A stretch of 64,000 nucleotides of DNA from Mariniphaga sp041687215 (GTDB taxonomy: Bacteria; Bacteroidota; Bacteroidia; Bacteroidales; Prolixibacteraceae), in assembly GCF_041687215.1 (NCBI RefSeq), contig NZ_JAWLCI010000008.1, positions 40,771-104,770 of the forward strand, read 5' to 3'. A program made the translations under genes and the position numbers. The notes under the pieces were generated by a model. That model saw only the letters and a list, made by a program, of their open reading frames with translations. It was not told the DNA's origin and did not search any database. Below, piece after piece: positions 35,684 through 44,900 of this stretch. Position 1 is the first letter of the stretch, and each line of letters begins with the position of its first letter.

Positions 35684-36373
35684 CTAACTGGTTTTACTTA
35701 TGATTTCCAGTTTTTTCCGGTCGGTAATTTTTATGTTTTTTCCATCCAGCAGAATGATGCCTTCCTTTTCAAATTCTTTCAGAAATTTAATGGCGCTTTC
35801 AGTTGCAATAGAAGCAAAATCGGCTAATTCCTGACGGGTGAGCAATTCAAAAACGTCTTCGTTCAGAAAATCTTCCTGCGAGAGATAAATAAGTCCTGAG
35901 GCCAGTTTTCCCCGCATTTGTTTATAAGAAAGGTTTTTAATGATTTCAAGCAAATGCCGCTCGTTTCGGTAATTTTTTGAAGTGATTTCCAGCGCAAACT
36001 GCGGATTTTCCAAAAGAATATCTTTCAGGCTTTCTTTTTCAATCATACAAATTTCCGAGTCTTTCAGCGCCTGAGCCGAATAGGTATGAATGTTCTCCCC
36101 AAAAATGGATGAAAATGCCAGGAAGTCGCTGGTTTTGGCCAGACTGATATTCATTTGCTTGTCGTAACCGGTTTGCAGGTAAACTTTTATTAAACCCTGC
36201 ACCACAAAAAGCACATACGGTGCAAATGCACCCTGTTTGAAAATAGTTTCCCCTTTCAGATACGAAATCCGGGTTTTGTTTTGTGCCAAATGGTTCAGTG
36301 CATCGGGAAAATGCTGCATAAGGTTTGTAAAACCTGACGCCTGACCTGTATTTTCAATGTTTTCGTTATTCAT
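35684..36373 (-). CDS. Crp/Fnr-family transcriptional regulator
   Basis: A 229-residue regulator with an N-terminal cyclic-nucleotide-binding-type beta-roll (about 30-140: ISYLKGETIFKQGAFAPYVLFVVQGLIKVYL, FLAFSSIFGENIHTYSAQAL) and a C-terminal winged helix (about 165-225: LLTRQELADFASIATESAIKFLKEFEKEGIILLDGKNIKITDRKKLEIIS). Only one cysteine (C in SEICMIEKE) lies in the sensory domain, so an iron-sulfur FNR-type cluster is unlikely and the ligand is unknown. It faces a redox operon across a shared region with a perfect palindrome at 36440, so it probably controls both itself and that operon. The ATG at 36373 was chosen over 36418, which would overlap the promoter. Confidence 0.92.
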   Translation of the reverse strand: MNNENIENTGQASGFTNLMQHFPDALNHLAQNKTRISYLKGETIFKQGAFAPYVLFVVQGLIKVYLQTGYDKQMNISLAKTSDFLAFSSIFGENIHTYSAQALKDSEICMIEKESLKDILLENPQFALEITSKNYRNERHLLEIIKNLSYKQMRGKLASGLIYLSQEDFLNEDVFELLTRQELADFASIATESAIKFLKEFEKEGIILLDGKNIKITDRKKLEIISKTS

Positions 36374-36396
36374 TTTTGCTTGCTGAAAAAACAGTA

Positions 36397-36404
36397 CAAA
36401 AGTA
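36397..36404 (-). promoter_or_regulatory. Putative -7 element for the Crp/Fnr gene
   Basis: On the minus strand this is TACTTTTG, matching TAnnTTTG, 24 bp before the chosen start. The -33 box is not well conserved, which would suit activator-dependent or self-regulated transcription. Confidence 0.5.
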
Positions 36405-36439
36405 CAAAAACAATCCAATCTGGTTGATGACAGGAAAAA

Positions 36440-36457
36440 AACTGAAATATTTCAGTT
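36440..36457. promoter_or_regulatory. Perfect 18-bp palindrome, candidate Crp/Fnr operator
   Basis: AACTGAAATATTTCAGTT is its own reverse complement over all 18 bases. It sits between the divergent regulator gene and the redox operon, roughly 58 bp before the likely regulator start point and roughly 75 bp before that of the operon. Symmetric sites of this length are typical of Crp/Fnr dimers. Confidence 0.7.
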
Positions 36458-36487
36458 CCCAAACTTTCCTATGACAGTGTGCTTTTC

Positions 36488-36518
36488 TTGCCAGACAAAT
36501 TGTGGCAGGCTACTTTTG
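36488..36518 (+). promoter_or_regulatory. Promoter of the NifX-thioredoxin operon
   Basis: TTG (36488-36490), 20 bp, TACTTTTG (36511-36518) fits the Bacteroidota pattern. The start would be near 36525, about 11 bases before the ATG at 36536. The spacer contains a TGCCA-N9-TGGCA inverted repeat. Confidence 0.7.
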
Positions 36519-36535
36519 CAACAAAGAATTTAATC

Positions 36536-36895
36536 ATGAAGAAACGGGTAGCCATTCCGGTAACAAACGAACAGTTAAGCGAGTATTTCGGCGAGTGCAG
36601 TCACTACGAAATTTTCGAAACAGACGGAAAAATTGTGGACCGAAAAGAAGCAAAATTTCCGGCAGGGACAGTTGCAACCGAACTTCCGGGATGGCTGGAA
36701 GAAATAGGAATCACAGATGTTATCACATTTAAGGTGAATCCGAAAATCATCAACCTGTTCGCTTCAAAAAAGGTAAACCTGTTTGTGGGTGTGCCAATCG
36801 ATTCTCCTCAAAATTTGATTGAAGCTTATTTGCAGGGGAAGCTGGAATCGGACGAAAAAATTATTCAGGAAATTACAGTTGTAACGAACAACTAA
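36536..36895 (+). CDS. NifX/NifB-type dinitrogenase cofactor-binding-like protein
   Basis: A 119-residue protein of the Nitro_FeMo-Co family (RVAIPVTNEQLSEYFGECSHYEIFETDG at the start, then a Rossmann-like end with ITDVITFKVNPKIINLFASKKVNLFVGV). These domains bind iron-sulfur or iron-molybdenum type clusters. Small free-standing versions occur in many non-diazotrophs, where the role is unknown, and no nif genes are seen here. It is first in a five-gene redox operon. A longer frame from 36479 would overlap the promoter, so the ATG at 36536 is used. Confidence 0.87.
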   Translation: MKKRVAIPVTNEQLSEYFGECSHYEIFETDGKIVDRKEAKFPAGTVATELPGWLEEIGITDVITFKVNPKIINLFASKKVNLFVGVPIDSPQNLIEAYLQGKLESDEKIIQEITVVTNN

Positions 36896-36934
36896 AATAG
36901 ATAAACGAATTTTTAACAATAAAAGAAATTGATT

Positions 36935-37291
36935 ATGAAATTATTACAAACAAATCTTCACGAAATTGAAACAGCCGCCGAGCTGGAAAAAATGATTAAT
37001 GAAAACGAAAATGTGATGGTATGTTGTGGCCGCATGGGCCCGATGTGTATGCCGGTTTACGATGTAATGGAAGAACTGGAAGAAGACCGTTCAGATGTTA
37101 AATTTGCTGTAATGGCATTTGACAATCCGGAAGCAGCAGTAATTCGCAATGCACCCGAGTGCCGCGGTTTTATGGGTTTGCCGTTCACCATGTATTATAA
37201 AGATGGAAAAGTGGCACATGCCACCAGCAGCATTCAAAACATACAACAGATAACTTCTGTTTTAGATGAACAATTTGCCGTAAAAGCATAA
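36935..37291 (+). CDS. Atypical thioredoxin-fold protein
   Basis: A 118-residue protein with a thioredoxin fold but a changed active site. Aligned to thioredoxins, the WCGPC position reads R-M-G-P-M-C (33-38), so the first cysteine is replaced by methionine while C38 stays. A vicinal C30-C31 pair lies just ahead on the strand. The cis-proline loop is present (GLPFTMYYKDGKVAH). It may use C31 and C38, six residues apart, or bind a metal or sulfur species instead of acting as a normal disulfide reductase. It ends 2 bp before trxB, so they are co-translated. Confidence 0.85.
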   Translation: MKLLQTNLHEIETAAELEKMINENENVMVCCGRMGPMCMPVYDVMEELEEDRSDVKFAVMAFDNPEAAVIRNAPECRGFMGLPFTMYYKDGKVAHATSSIQNIQQITSVLDEQFAVKA

Positions 37292-37293
37292 CT

Positions 37294-38214
37294 ATGGACG
37301 AAGTGTTTGATGTGATGATAATTGGCGCGGGGGCAGCTGGTTTAACCGCCGGCATTTATGCCTCGCGCGCCAAACTTTCAACGCTTATATTAAACGAAGG
37401 AGCTGTTGGCGGGCAAATGGTGCTTACCGAAGAAATTGCCAACTACCCGGGTGTTCCTGCAACCAAAGGATACATGCTGGCCAACACCATGAAACAGCAG
37501 GCCAAAAGTTTTGGGTGCAAAATCAAATCGAATATAAAAATTGCCGGGTACCATCTCGAAGGAAAAGTAAAAACCGTTGTGTTGGAAGACGGCCGGAGTT
37601 TTCAGGCCAAAAGTATAATTCTCACGCCTGGTGGAAGGCCGCGGTCATTGAATATACCGGGCGAAGGGCAGTTTAAAGGAAAGGGAATTTCGTACTGCGC
37701 AACCTGCGACGGTGACTTTTTTACCGGAAAAGAAGTGGTTGTAGTTGGCGGAGGTAACTCGGCTTTGGAAGAAGCAGTTGCACTCACACAACATGCCACC
37801 AAAGTAACCATTGTGCACCAGTTCGACCATTTCCAGGCATTTAAACATGCGGTGGAAGAAGCGCAAAATAATCCGAAAATTAATTTTGTGATGGAATCGG
37901 AACTGCGCGGGTTTTACGGAAACGGCGTGTTGCAGAAAGTGGAAATTGAACACCTTCCCACCAAAAAAAGAAGTGAGTTGAAAACCGACGGTACATTTAT
38001 TTTTGTGGGCTACCAGCCCAATACCGAAAGCATAAAAGATTTGGTGCAACTGAACGACCGCAACGAAATTGTTGTGGATGCAGCCATGAAAACCAATGTT
38101 GACGGCATATTTGCAGCCGGCGACTGTATTGCCAAACGCTACCGTCAGGTAACCACCGCAGTAGCAGAAGGTACCATTGCTGCATTAAGCGCCGCTGATT
38201 ATCTTAGAAATTGA
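37294..38214 (+). CDS. trxB: Thioredoxin reductase
   Basis: Cytosolic NADPH-dependent flavoenzyme of 306 residues that reduces thioredoxin. The FAD site GAGAAGLTAGIYASRA is at 11-25, the redox pair C135 and C138 in SYCATCDGDFF, the NADPH-binding GGGNSALEEAVAL follows, and the C-terminal FAD site is GIFAAGDCIAKRYRQVTTAVAEG. All features of the low-molecular-weight class are intact. It lies between two thioredoxin-fold genes and OsmC, forming a reductant module. Confidence 0.96.
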   Translation: MDEVFDVMIIGAGAAGLTAGIYASRAKLSTLILNEGAVGGQMVLTEEIANYPGVPATKGYMLANTMKQQAKSFGCKIKSNIKIAGYHLEGKVKTVVLEDGRSFQAKSIILTPGGRPRSLNIPGEGQFKGKGISYCATCDGDFFTGKEVVVVGGGNSALEEAVALTQHATKVTIVHQFDHFQAFKHAVEEAQNNPKINFVMESELRGFYGNGVLQKVEIEHLPTKKRSELKTDGTFIFVGYQPNTESIKDLVQLNDRNEIVVDAAMKTNVDGIFAAGDCIAKRYRQVTTAVAEGTIAALSAADYLRN

Positions 38215-38275
38215 CCAACCTGCCAGTGTTCGGCAGTTTCCGGACAGTTAGTGTTAGTCTGAAAAAAGAAAAAAT

Positions 38276-38698
38276 ATGGCAAAAGAACAAATAAAAGTAA
38301 AATGGCTGGAAAACATGGCTTTTTCAGCAGAAGTGAACGGGCATGAAATTATTCTGGATGCCGCCGAAAAAGTAGGTGGCGAAAACCGTGGTCCGCGCCC
38401 CAAACCGCTTATGTTAACCGCCTTAGCGGGTTGTACAGGCATGGACGTGGTTTCTATTCTGAAAAAAATGCGCGTGGAACTGGACGATTTCAACGTAATT
38501 GTTGAAGGCGACCTTACCGAAGAACATCCCAAACAGTTTACCCAAATGCATGTAATTTACGAATTCACAGGAAAAAACCTTCCGGTGGAAAAACTCCAAA
38601 AAGCAGTAACCCTTTCAGAAGAACGTTATTGCGGGGTGAGTGCCACGTACCGCAAAGCCATTGGCCTCACCAGCGAAATCAAAATCATTGAAAGTTAA
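38276..38698 (+). CDS. OsmC/Ohr-family peroxidase-like protein
   Basis: A 140-residue OsmC-family protein, typically a thiol peroxidase for organic hydroperoxides. C53 in LAGCTGMDV and C119 in RYCGVSATYR are the two catalytic-position cysteines, the second in CGVS rather than the common CPVS. The RPKPLMLTALAGC segment supplies the conserved region near the reactive cysteine. As the reductase partner, the thioredoxins in the same operon are likely. Confidence 0.92.
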   Translation: MAKEQIKVKWLENMAFSAEVNGHEIILDAAEKVGGENRGPRPKPLMLTALAGCTGMDVVSILKKMRVELDDFNVIVEGDLTEEHPKQFTQMHVIYEFTGKNLPVEKLQKAVTLSEERYCGVSATYRKAIGLTSEIKIIES

Positions 38699-38703
38699 AC
38701 AGT

Positions 38704-39123
38704 ATGTCAACTACCTTAATTGTTATTCTCGCATTTCTGGCTGCGCTCGTCGGGCTGATTACATTCAACTATTACCGGATGAAAAATATAAAGCCGGTGG
38801 CCGACAGCGACAGAATAAAAGTGTTGGGAAATAAAAATTTTAAGCCTGTCATCCGCCGGGGAATTACCCTGGTGGATTTCTGGGCTCCGTGGTGCGGACC
38901 TTGTAAAATGGTGGCACCCATTTTAAACGATCTGGCCGAAACCGAAGACCGCGTTACCGTGGCCAAAGTAAACGTGGATCAGCAGCAACAACTGGCACAA
39001 AAATTTAAAGTGCGCAATATTCCCACGCTTATCATGTTTCGCGACGGACGCGAGGTGCGCCGTTACGTGGGTGTTAAAACCAAAAAATTCCTTGAAAAGG
39101 AAATTGCTGCGGAGTTGGGGTAG
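38704..39123 (+). CDS. Membrane-anchored thioredoxin
   Basis: A 139-residue thioredoxin with one N-terminal membrane segment (about 4-22, ILAFLAALVGLITFNYY). The canonical active site WCGPC is at 63-67 (C64, C67), and NIPTLIMFRDGREV carries the cis-proline. With the short basic loop after the helix (YRMKN), the thioredoxin domain is more likely cytosolic, which would let TrxB reduce it. It follows the OsmC gene at 5 bp and ends the operon before a terminator. Confidence 0.92.
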   Translation: MSTTLIVILAFLAALVGLITFNYYRMKNIKPVADSDRIKVLGNKNFKPVIRRGITLVDFWAPWCGPCKMVAPILNDLAETEDRVTVAKVNVDQQQQLAQKFKVRNIPTLIMFRDGREVRRYVGVKTKKFLEKEIAAELG

Positions 39124-39151
39124 AAAATTTTCATTTCCGATGTTCGGTCTT

Positions 39152-39188
39152 AAACCATCAAGGTTTTCAATACCTTGAAGGTTTTTTG
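39152..39188 (+). terminator. Terminator of the redox operon
   Basis: TCAAGGT pairs with ACCTTGA around a seven-base loop. An outer AACC-GGTT helix is separated by an A-A mismatch, and a run of T residues follows. Confidence 0.8.
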
Positions 39189-39215
39189 ATACTTTTACCT
39201 TTCAAATACCAAAAA

Positions 39216-39848
39216 ATGAAACTCTACGATTTATCTCATCTGCTGAATAACGAAACTCCGGTTTTTCCCGGGATGGTCAAGCCGCGGTTTCAACCGGCTG
39301 CTAAAATTGAAAAAGACGGATACCGTGAAACCCGTTTTGAAATGGATTCCCATACGGGAACCCACATCGATGCACCGGCCCACATGCTTGAAAACGGCAA
39401 AACGCTCGACCAGCTTCCTGTGGACAAATTTTCAGGAAAAGCTGTAATCATTTCTGTGCCACAGGGAACTGAGGTTATTGAAAAAGAATTGCTATTGCAA
39501 TTTGAAGAAAAGCTGCAAAAGGTTGATTTTGTGTTATTCAAAACCGGTTGGAGCAAATTTTGGGGAACTCCCCGCTATTTCAATAATTTTCCTGCACTTA
39601 CATCCGAAGCAGTTGAATGGCTTCTCAACTTTTCACTAAAAGGCATCGGGTTCGATATTATTTCAGCCGACCCGATGAAAAGTACCAGCTATCCCAACCA
39701 TTTCAGCATTTTGGGAAAAGAGTGTATCATCATTGAAAATCTCACCTTCCCGGATGCACTGACTGAAACCGAAGGCGAATTTTTCTGTTTTCCGATTCCT
39801 TACGAAAATGCCGATGGTTCGCCGGTGCGGGCGGTGTTTGGAGTTTAA
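39216..39848 (+). CDS. Cyclase family protein (kynurenine formamidase-like)
   Basis: A 210-residue metal-dependent hydrolase of the cyclase/KynB family. The defining metal motif is HTGTHIDAPAHM (about 47-58). The N-terminus YDLSHLLNNETPVFPG and late segments DIISADPMKSTSYPNHFSILGKECIIIENL fit. Members hydrolyse N-formylkynurenine or related amides, but without other kyn genes here the substrate is open. The ATG at 39216 avoids overlap with the preceding terminator, which a start at 39186 would not. Confidence 0.9.
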   Translation: MKLYDLSHLLNNETPVFPGMVKPRFQPAAKIEKDGYRETRFEMDSHTGTHIDAPAHMLENGKTLDQLPVDKFSGKAVIISVPQGTEVIEKELLLQFEEKLQKVDFVLFKTGWSKFWGTPRYFNNFPALTSEAVEWLLNFSLKGIGFDIISADPMKSTSYPNHFSILGKECIIIENLTFPDALTETEGEFFCFPIPYENADGSPVRAVFGV

Positions 39849-40333
39849 CTAAAAATATAAAATCAGAGGAGCAACCAATACGATTGTCAAGACTTTTTTG
39901 TAATCCGGTCAAAAAATCATTGAAGCACTTTCGAAGTTAAATTTCCGGTTATTAACACCCCTGCCATTAATTCTGATTGATTGTTAATAACTTATAGTGC
40001 ATTGATGTTACTTTAGTTTCAATAATTTTTTTCTGAATTCCTGCTTTTCACTTCCCACTTCCATCTTCCCACTTCCATTTCCCTGAGCCCTGAATTCACA
40101 AGGATTACAGTTTTTTTAATGAAACTGTTTTGATTAAAACGTGAAAAAATAAATTATCTGCAAGCTCAGTATAACCGCTTTGGGCACGATCGGGTTAAGG
40201 TATTAATTGTCATTAGTTGGTTTAAAATTCAATTAATTCATTACAAATCAATAATAAGTGAAATTACGTATTGGTATTTTTACGAATTATTTATATGTTT
40301 GGTGGCATGTTGTGACCATACTAATCAAAAATC
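39849..40333. other. Intergenic region with polypyrimidine repeat and luxR promoter
   Basis: No gene is visible in these 485 bases. A polypyrimidine stretch at 40050-40083 contains the tandem-like CCCACTTCCATCTTCCCACTTCCA, the plus-strand counterpart of the polypurine repeat at 16922. The promoter of the next gene lies at the right end. Confidence 0.6.
40271..40301 (+). promoter_or_regulatory. Promoter for the LuxR-type gene
   Basis: TTG (40271-40273), 20 bp, TATGTTTG (40294-40301) matches the Bacteroidota pattern, leaving about 25 bases from the start point to the ATG at 40334. Confidence 0.6.
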
Positions 40334-41344
40334 ATGAATACCACCAAATGTCAGATTTTATTAATGACCAATTCTGAGGAAAAAGCCGCCCAGACTCTGC
40401 GTAATATACTTCTCAGTAAAAATTTTGATGTTTCTGTTTCCACCAGATTAAATGATGGAATTAATAAAGTTTCCAATTGTTCTCCAGAGTTAATTATTTG
40501 CGCAAATGAACTGGAGGGCAAATCAGGCTTCCGTGTTTTTAATACGTTACAACCTTTATTAATTCAAAAAACTATTCCTTTTATTCTTTTTTTGAATGAG
40601 TATAAAAAAGAAGATATTTTAATAGGTTTGGAATTGGGAATTGATAATTTTATTTTGAATCCGTTCGACGAAGGTGCCGTTTTGAATAAAATTGAAAGGC
40701 AAATTCAGAAACGAAAAAAAGAAAAAGTATTTGATTCCGAACAGTTAAATTATTTATTTGAAACTTCTCCTGTAGCCAAGTTTTTTGCAGAAAACGATCA
40801 GATTATCAGAATTAACAATACTTTTTCTGAAATTACGGGTATTGACAACAATTTGAAAGCTCTGCCAAAAATCCAGGAAGTTTTTAATTTTCATGTGAAT
40901 GAAACCAGCAAAATGGATTTTCACAAATGTATAAACGGACTTAAGCCATGTTGTCTGTTTAAAGCAATTCCATTAAAAAGCAACAAAAATTTGCTGTTTA
41001 ACATTCATCTGGTTTATAGCAATTATTTGGATAAAGATGTATTTACAGGCGAAATAGTGCCGGATGGAAATCAACAGGAGGTAGAGAACAAATGGATATT
41101 CAAGGAAAAAAATAATTCAGATGATAATAAAAATTCTACCGCAAACAGCAAGAAAGTTAAACTAACCTTTCGTGAAAACCAAGTCCTCGAACTTTCGGTT
41201 AAAGGACTGGGAATTAAACAAATTGCCGTGGAGTTGGGCATCTCGGCCCGCACTGTTGAAAAGCACCGCGCCAACATTATGGAGAAAACCCAAACCAAGA
41301 ACATTCTGGAAACCATTTATTATTTTTCAAATCAGGAAAAATAG
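40334..41344 (+). CDS. LuxR-type regulator with degenerate receiver and PAS-like middle
   Basis: A 336-residue transcription regulator. The first 125 residues follow the receiver fold (CQILLMTNSEEKAAQTLRNILLSKNFDV, SPELIICANELEGKSG, IPFILFLNEY, LGIDNFILNPFDE), but the phosphoacceptor aspartate position is A57, and the conserved lysine before PF is N109. It therefore cannot be phosphorylated in the normal way. Residues about 135-240 look like a PAS-type domain (FETSPVAKFFAENDQIIRINNTFSEITG). A Lys/Asn/Ser-rich linker leads to a LuxR/GerE helix-turn-helix (about 275-331: LTFRENQVLELSVKGLGIKQIAVELGISARTVEKHRANIMEKTQTKN). It lies ahead of the surface-protein cluster; a regulatory link is speculative. 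Confidence 0.88.
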   Translation: MNTTKCQILLMTNSEEKAAQTLRNILLSKNFDVSVSTRLNDGINKVSNCSPELIICANELEGKSGFRVFNTLQPLLIQKTIPFILFLNEYKKEDILIGLELGIDNFILNPFDEGAVLNKIERQIQKRKKEKVFDSEQLNYLFETSPVAKFFAENDQIIRINNTFSEITGIDNNLKALPKIQEVFNFHVNETSKMDFHKCINGLKPCCLFKAIPLKSNKNLLFNIHLVYSNYLDKDVFTGEIVPDGNQQEVENKWIFKEKNNSDDNKNSTANSKKVKLTFRENQVLELSVKGLGIKQIAVELGISARTVEKHRANIMEKTQTKNILETIYYFSNQEK

Positions 41345-41948
41345 TCCCAGAATTGGAACGCCCTGAAATATAGAATTATATAGCCACCGTTTTAACGCGT
41401 CGTGCGTAATTACACCCATTGAAAAATTCCTGATCAGGAAAATTACGTATTTACTTTCATTTTTAAACCCCATAGATTTGGTAAGGATTTTTCGGGAAGA
41501 TTAATCCGAACATTTACAAACCCATTTTTTAATTGAGTCTTATCTGAAAACAAGGCCGCCAATTTATCAACATTTTTTTTGGATGATTGATATGTTCATT
41601 TTTTAGTACTGAAATTCTGAAGCTGAAGTACTCAAATGAATCATTTTGAAATATGCCGGAAAGTGTGGTAAGTTTTTAACGAATTTGAAATAAAACGTTG
41701 CGGTATGAATTAAAATATACAGATAATTTAAAATATGGGTTTATGAAACAACTTTACCAAACAATTGAATTTCCTGCAAATGCACAATCCCTGATTAACC
41801 ATCAGGACATCTGGTTACCCTTTGGAAGCAACTACCTTATTTTTTCCGGAATATCCCCCGGGCCAGGCAGCTAATTTATAGCCTGCCATCAATTAAAAAA
41901 TCGAAAAAAATCATTTACAAAATATAAACAACTAAAAACCATAGTATT
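41345..41948. other. 604-bp leader region before the giant surface gene
   Basis: No convincing gene was found. One 43-codon frame at 41743-41874 (MKQLYQTIEFPANAQSLINH...) begins with ATG but has no Shine-Dalgarno sequence, promoter match or known similarity. A weak hairpin (CAGGC with GCCTG) follows it. The region must contain the promoter of the giant gene, but no clean TAnnTTTG match was seen close to its start. Confidence 0.5.
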
Positions 41949-44900
41949 ATGAATTCCAAAAATCTACAAAAATCAAAAAGCAATTTGCTCTGCAGAGCCA
42001 TGCTGCCCATACTGGTGGTATTGCTGATGCTGGGTTTTAATCCTGACACGTTTGCCCAGGAGACTGTTACAACGGTTCCCGCAATGGATGGCTCAAACAC
42101 AATAGAAATTTGTGTTGGGGGTACAGTTACTGTTAATATTACTGATCCCGAAACGGATCATGAGTACCGATTGAGACAGTCAGGATCTTCAACATGGCAA
42201 ACAAAGTATGGGATTATAGGTGAGTCCCTTTTGTCATTTGATCCTATCACATTTAATCAGTTGGGAACAACAACTTGGACTGCTCAGGATCTAGATGGTG
42301 ATGAAATCCCCTTTGAAACTTTTACCGTCAATGTAGTCGCAGATCCAATAGCTCCAACTTTAACACCAAGTCCTTCAACCGGAGTTATCTGTCCCGGGAC
42401 TGGTGTTTCTGCCGATATTTTATCGGGAGGATCTGATGGAGTTGGCTGTACTGATAGTTATGAGTACAGAATAAATGGTGGTGGATGGCTGGAATATACT
42501 CCAGGAGATGTAATACCCGACGATAATACAAACCTGAGCGTGGATATTCGGGCAGTGAGATCAAATCCTGCTGGTTTAGGGTGCTTTGCTGAAAATATTT
42601 ACGAATGGACTTATGATACAAAAGTGCAAAACCAAGCATCTGGAAAATACTATTGTACTATTCAGGAAGCAATTAATGACGCTACGGCTGGGAATACTAT
42701 CATAGTTTCGGATGGAACATACCCCGAAAATCTTGAACTCAATACGGCAAATCTTATTTTAAAAGCAGAAAATCAACACGCTGCCATTATTCAAACTCAA
42801 TCAGGTTTTGCTGCCGGAAATGGATATGGCGGAATTACTTTCTTAGCCGATGGTTGTACACTCGATGGTTTTAAAATTGAGCAAAATGTTGCTCAGGCGG
42901 TTATTCACACCCACAATGCCAACAGTGCGACCATTAAAAACAACTTGATTGTTGGTTTAGCCGGTGTTACACCACGTGGTATCGATGTAGGATATGGTTC
43001 TGCCAATTCTGATGGAATAATTATTCAGAACAATACTTTCGAAGACTTGTATTGCGGTGTTTATGTCAACCAGGCAACTGACCTTTCGATTGACGATAAT
43101 GATTTTAATGCCGACATGGGAGACGGATGCATTGTTTTTGACGGTACATGGAATTATAATTTAATTGATGTGACAAATAATACAGCCACTAATGCTAATT
43201 ATTTAATGTTCTTTTACGGAAGCCAGGGTGCTGTAACCCATTCCGGAAACACGCTTTCAAATACGGAGCTTAGCAACTGGACAGTTGTTAATACCTCAGA
43301 TAATATTTTTTATCCCGCTATTCAGACAGCAATTGATGCCGCAGAAACTGGTGGCGGAGAAGAAATTCAGGTATGGGCCGGAACGTATAATGGAAATGTT
43401 ACAGTAAGTAAAAATATCTCACTTATTGGTGCCGGATCTGGCGTGACAATAATAGAAGGAGATGATGGAGGAAGCGAGCTTGGTGCGGTGTTTATACCAA
43501 CGGGAAGAAATGGGGTAACTATAAAAGGGTTTCACATAAAAGGTATTGATAATGCAAATCCGGGTATTGAAAAAGCGGCTGTTTACTTGCAAGGAACACA
43601 GGCTAATATAACCATTGAGGATAATATTATCGAAGCCAAAGGTGATGCTGGTTTGCAAGGTGAATGGAATGCTTCAAATGATGGAATCACCATTAACAAC
43701 AATGAATTTACCGGGCAGACATTTATTGGGACTGAACCTGCTTCCGGCGATCAATTTACTGTGTGGAATGTAGCCAGACAGGCCATTAATTTTGGAGGAG
43801 GAACAAGTACCACAAATACAAAGAATTTTACTTTTACAAACAATACGATTTCTACAGTTACTGCCGTTACTACAACAGGCAATACATTAGTCACTTTAGA
43901 CCTGGTTGGCACAAATACAATCAGCGGTAATACGTTCAACGGTGTATCTTCAGCAAATGCCTTACGGGTCCGCGGAAGTGGAACTTATACTATCGAAGAG
44001 AACAGCTTTACAGGAACCTACCCAATAGCTATATCCAGGTCGGGCGATCCACTTACAGCTGATCACAACTGGTTTGGTTCGGATGTTTATGCCGATATTT
44101 TTCCCAAAATTCAGGGACCCGTTGTTTTTGTTCCTTACAGCTTAGATGATCAATTTACTGCGTTTGGTGGTGGTCCCACCAATTTAGTCAGCCTAAACGC
44201 AGTATATACAGATGCCAATAAAGATATCTTAGTTGAATTTGATGTGGAGGATGGCGATATGGAACTTCTTCCGGCTCCCGGATTAAATCCAACTGATCCA
44301 GATTATTTGACAGATGTAGCTGCGTTGTATGCAGCCTTGCAAAATGCAATTGAAACAGGAACTTCCGATGATATACAGGAGGCAGCTCTGGCAATTGGTG
44401 ACGAAATAATTACGGAATATTACTACGAAATTGATGGAACAAAATACCATCTTCAAACAGCCGAAGGTAATCCTTTGGTAAAAGTAAAATACTGGCAGAA
44501 TTATCTGGTTCGAGATGATGCAGTCAGATTTCCAAACTGGCCGGGATTTCCAGATGCTGAAGGCACTGAGTGGCGCACTTCAATTTTGCAAAATCATAAT
44601 TACCGCACTCATACAAATCCTGCAACCGGAGCAGTTGATCCTGACTGGTTAGAGCCGGCACTTGGCCGCGATGTTAAAGTCGCTGTAACATTAATCCAGA
44701 ATGGAAGTGTTGTTAGCGAAACTTATACAGTTCCCTTACCTGCTGGCCCTGTAAACGTTTACAGCGCCGAACCTATTGGCCCCGGTACTTGGATTAGCAG
44801 CCATACCAGTATAAATGACGCTATTGAAGCATCAACTACAGATGATAATTATATTGTGGTTGTTGATGCAGGTACTTACACAGAAAATGTTGTTGTTAAC

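Noticed and set aside
36502..36506. TGCCA-N9-TGGCA inverted repeat in the redox operon promoter as a second operator
   Set aside because: Five-base arms occur often by chance and it lies in the promoter spacer. It is mentioned only in the promoter entry.
36536..36895. Nitrogen fixation gene
   Set aside because: NifX-like domains are common in non-fixing bacteria and no nif structural or cofactor genes are present in the window.
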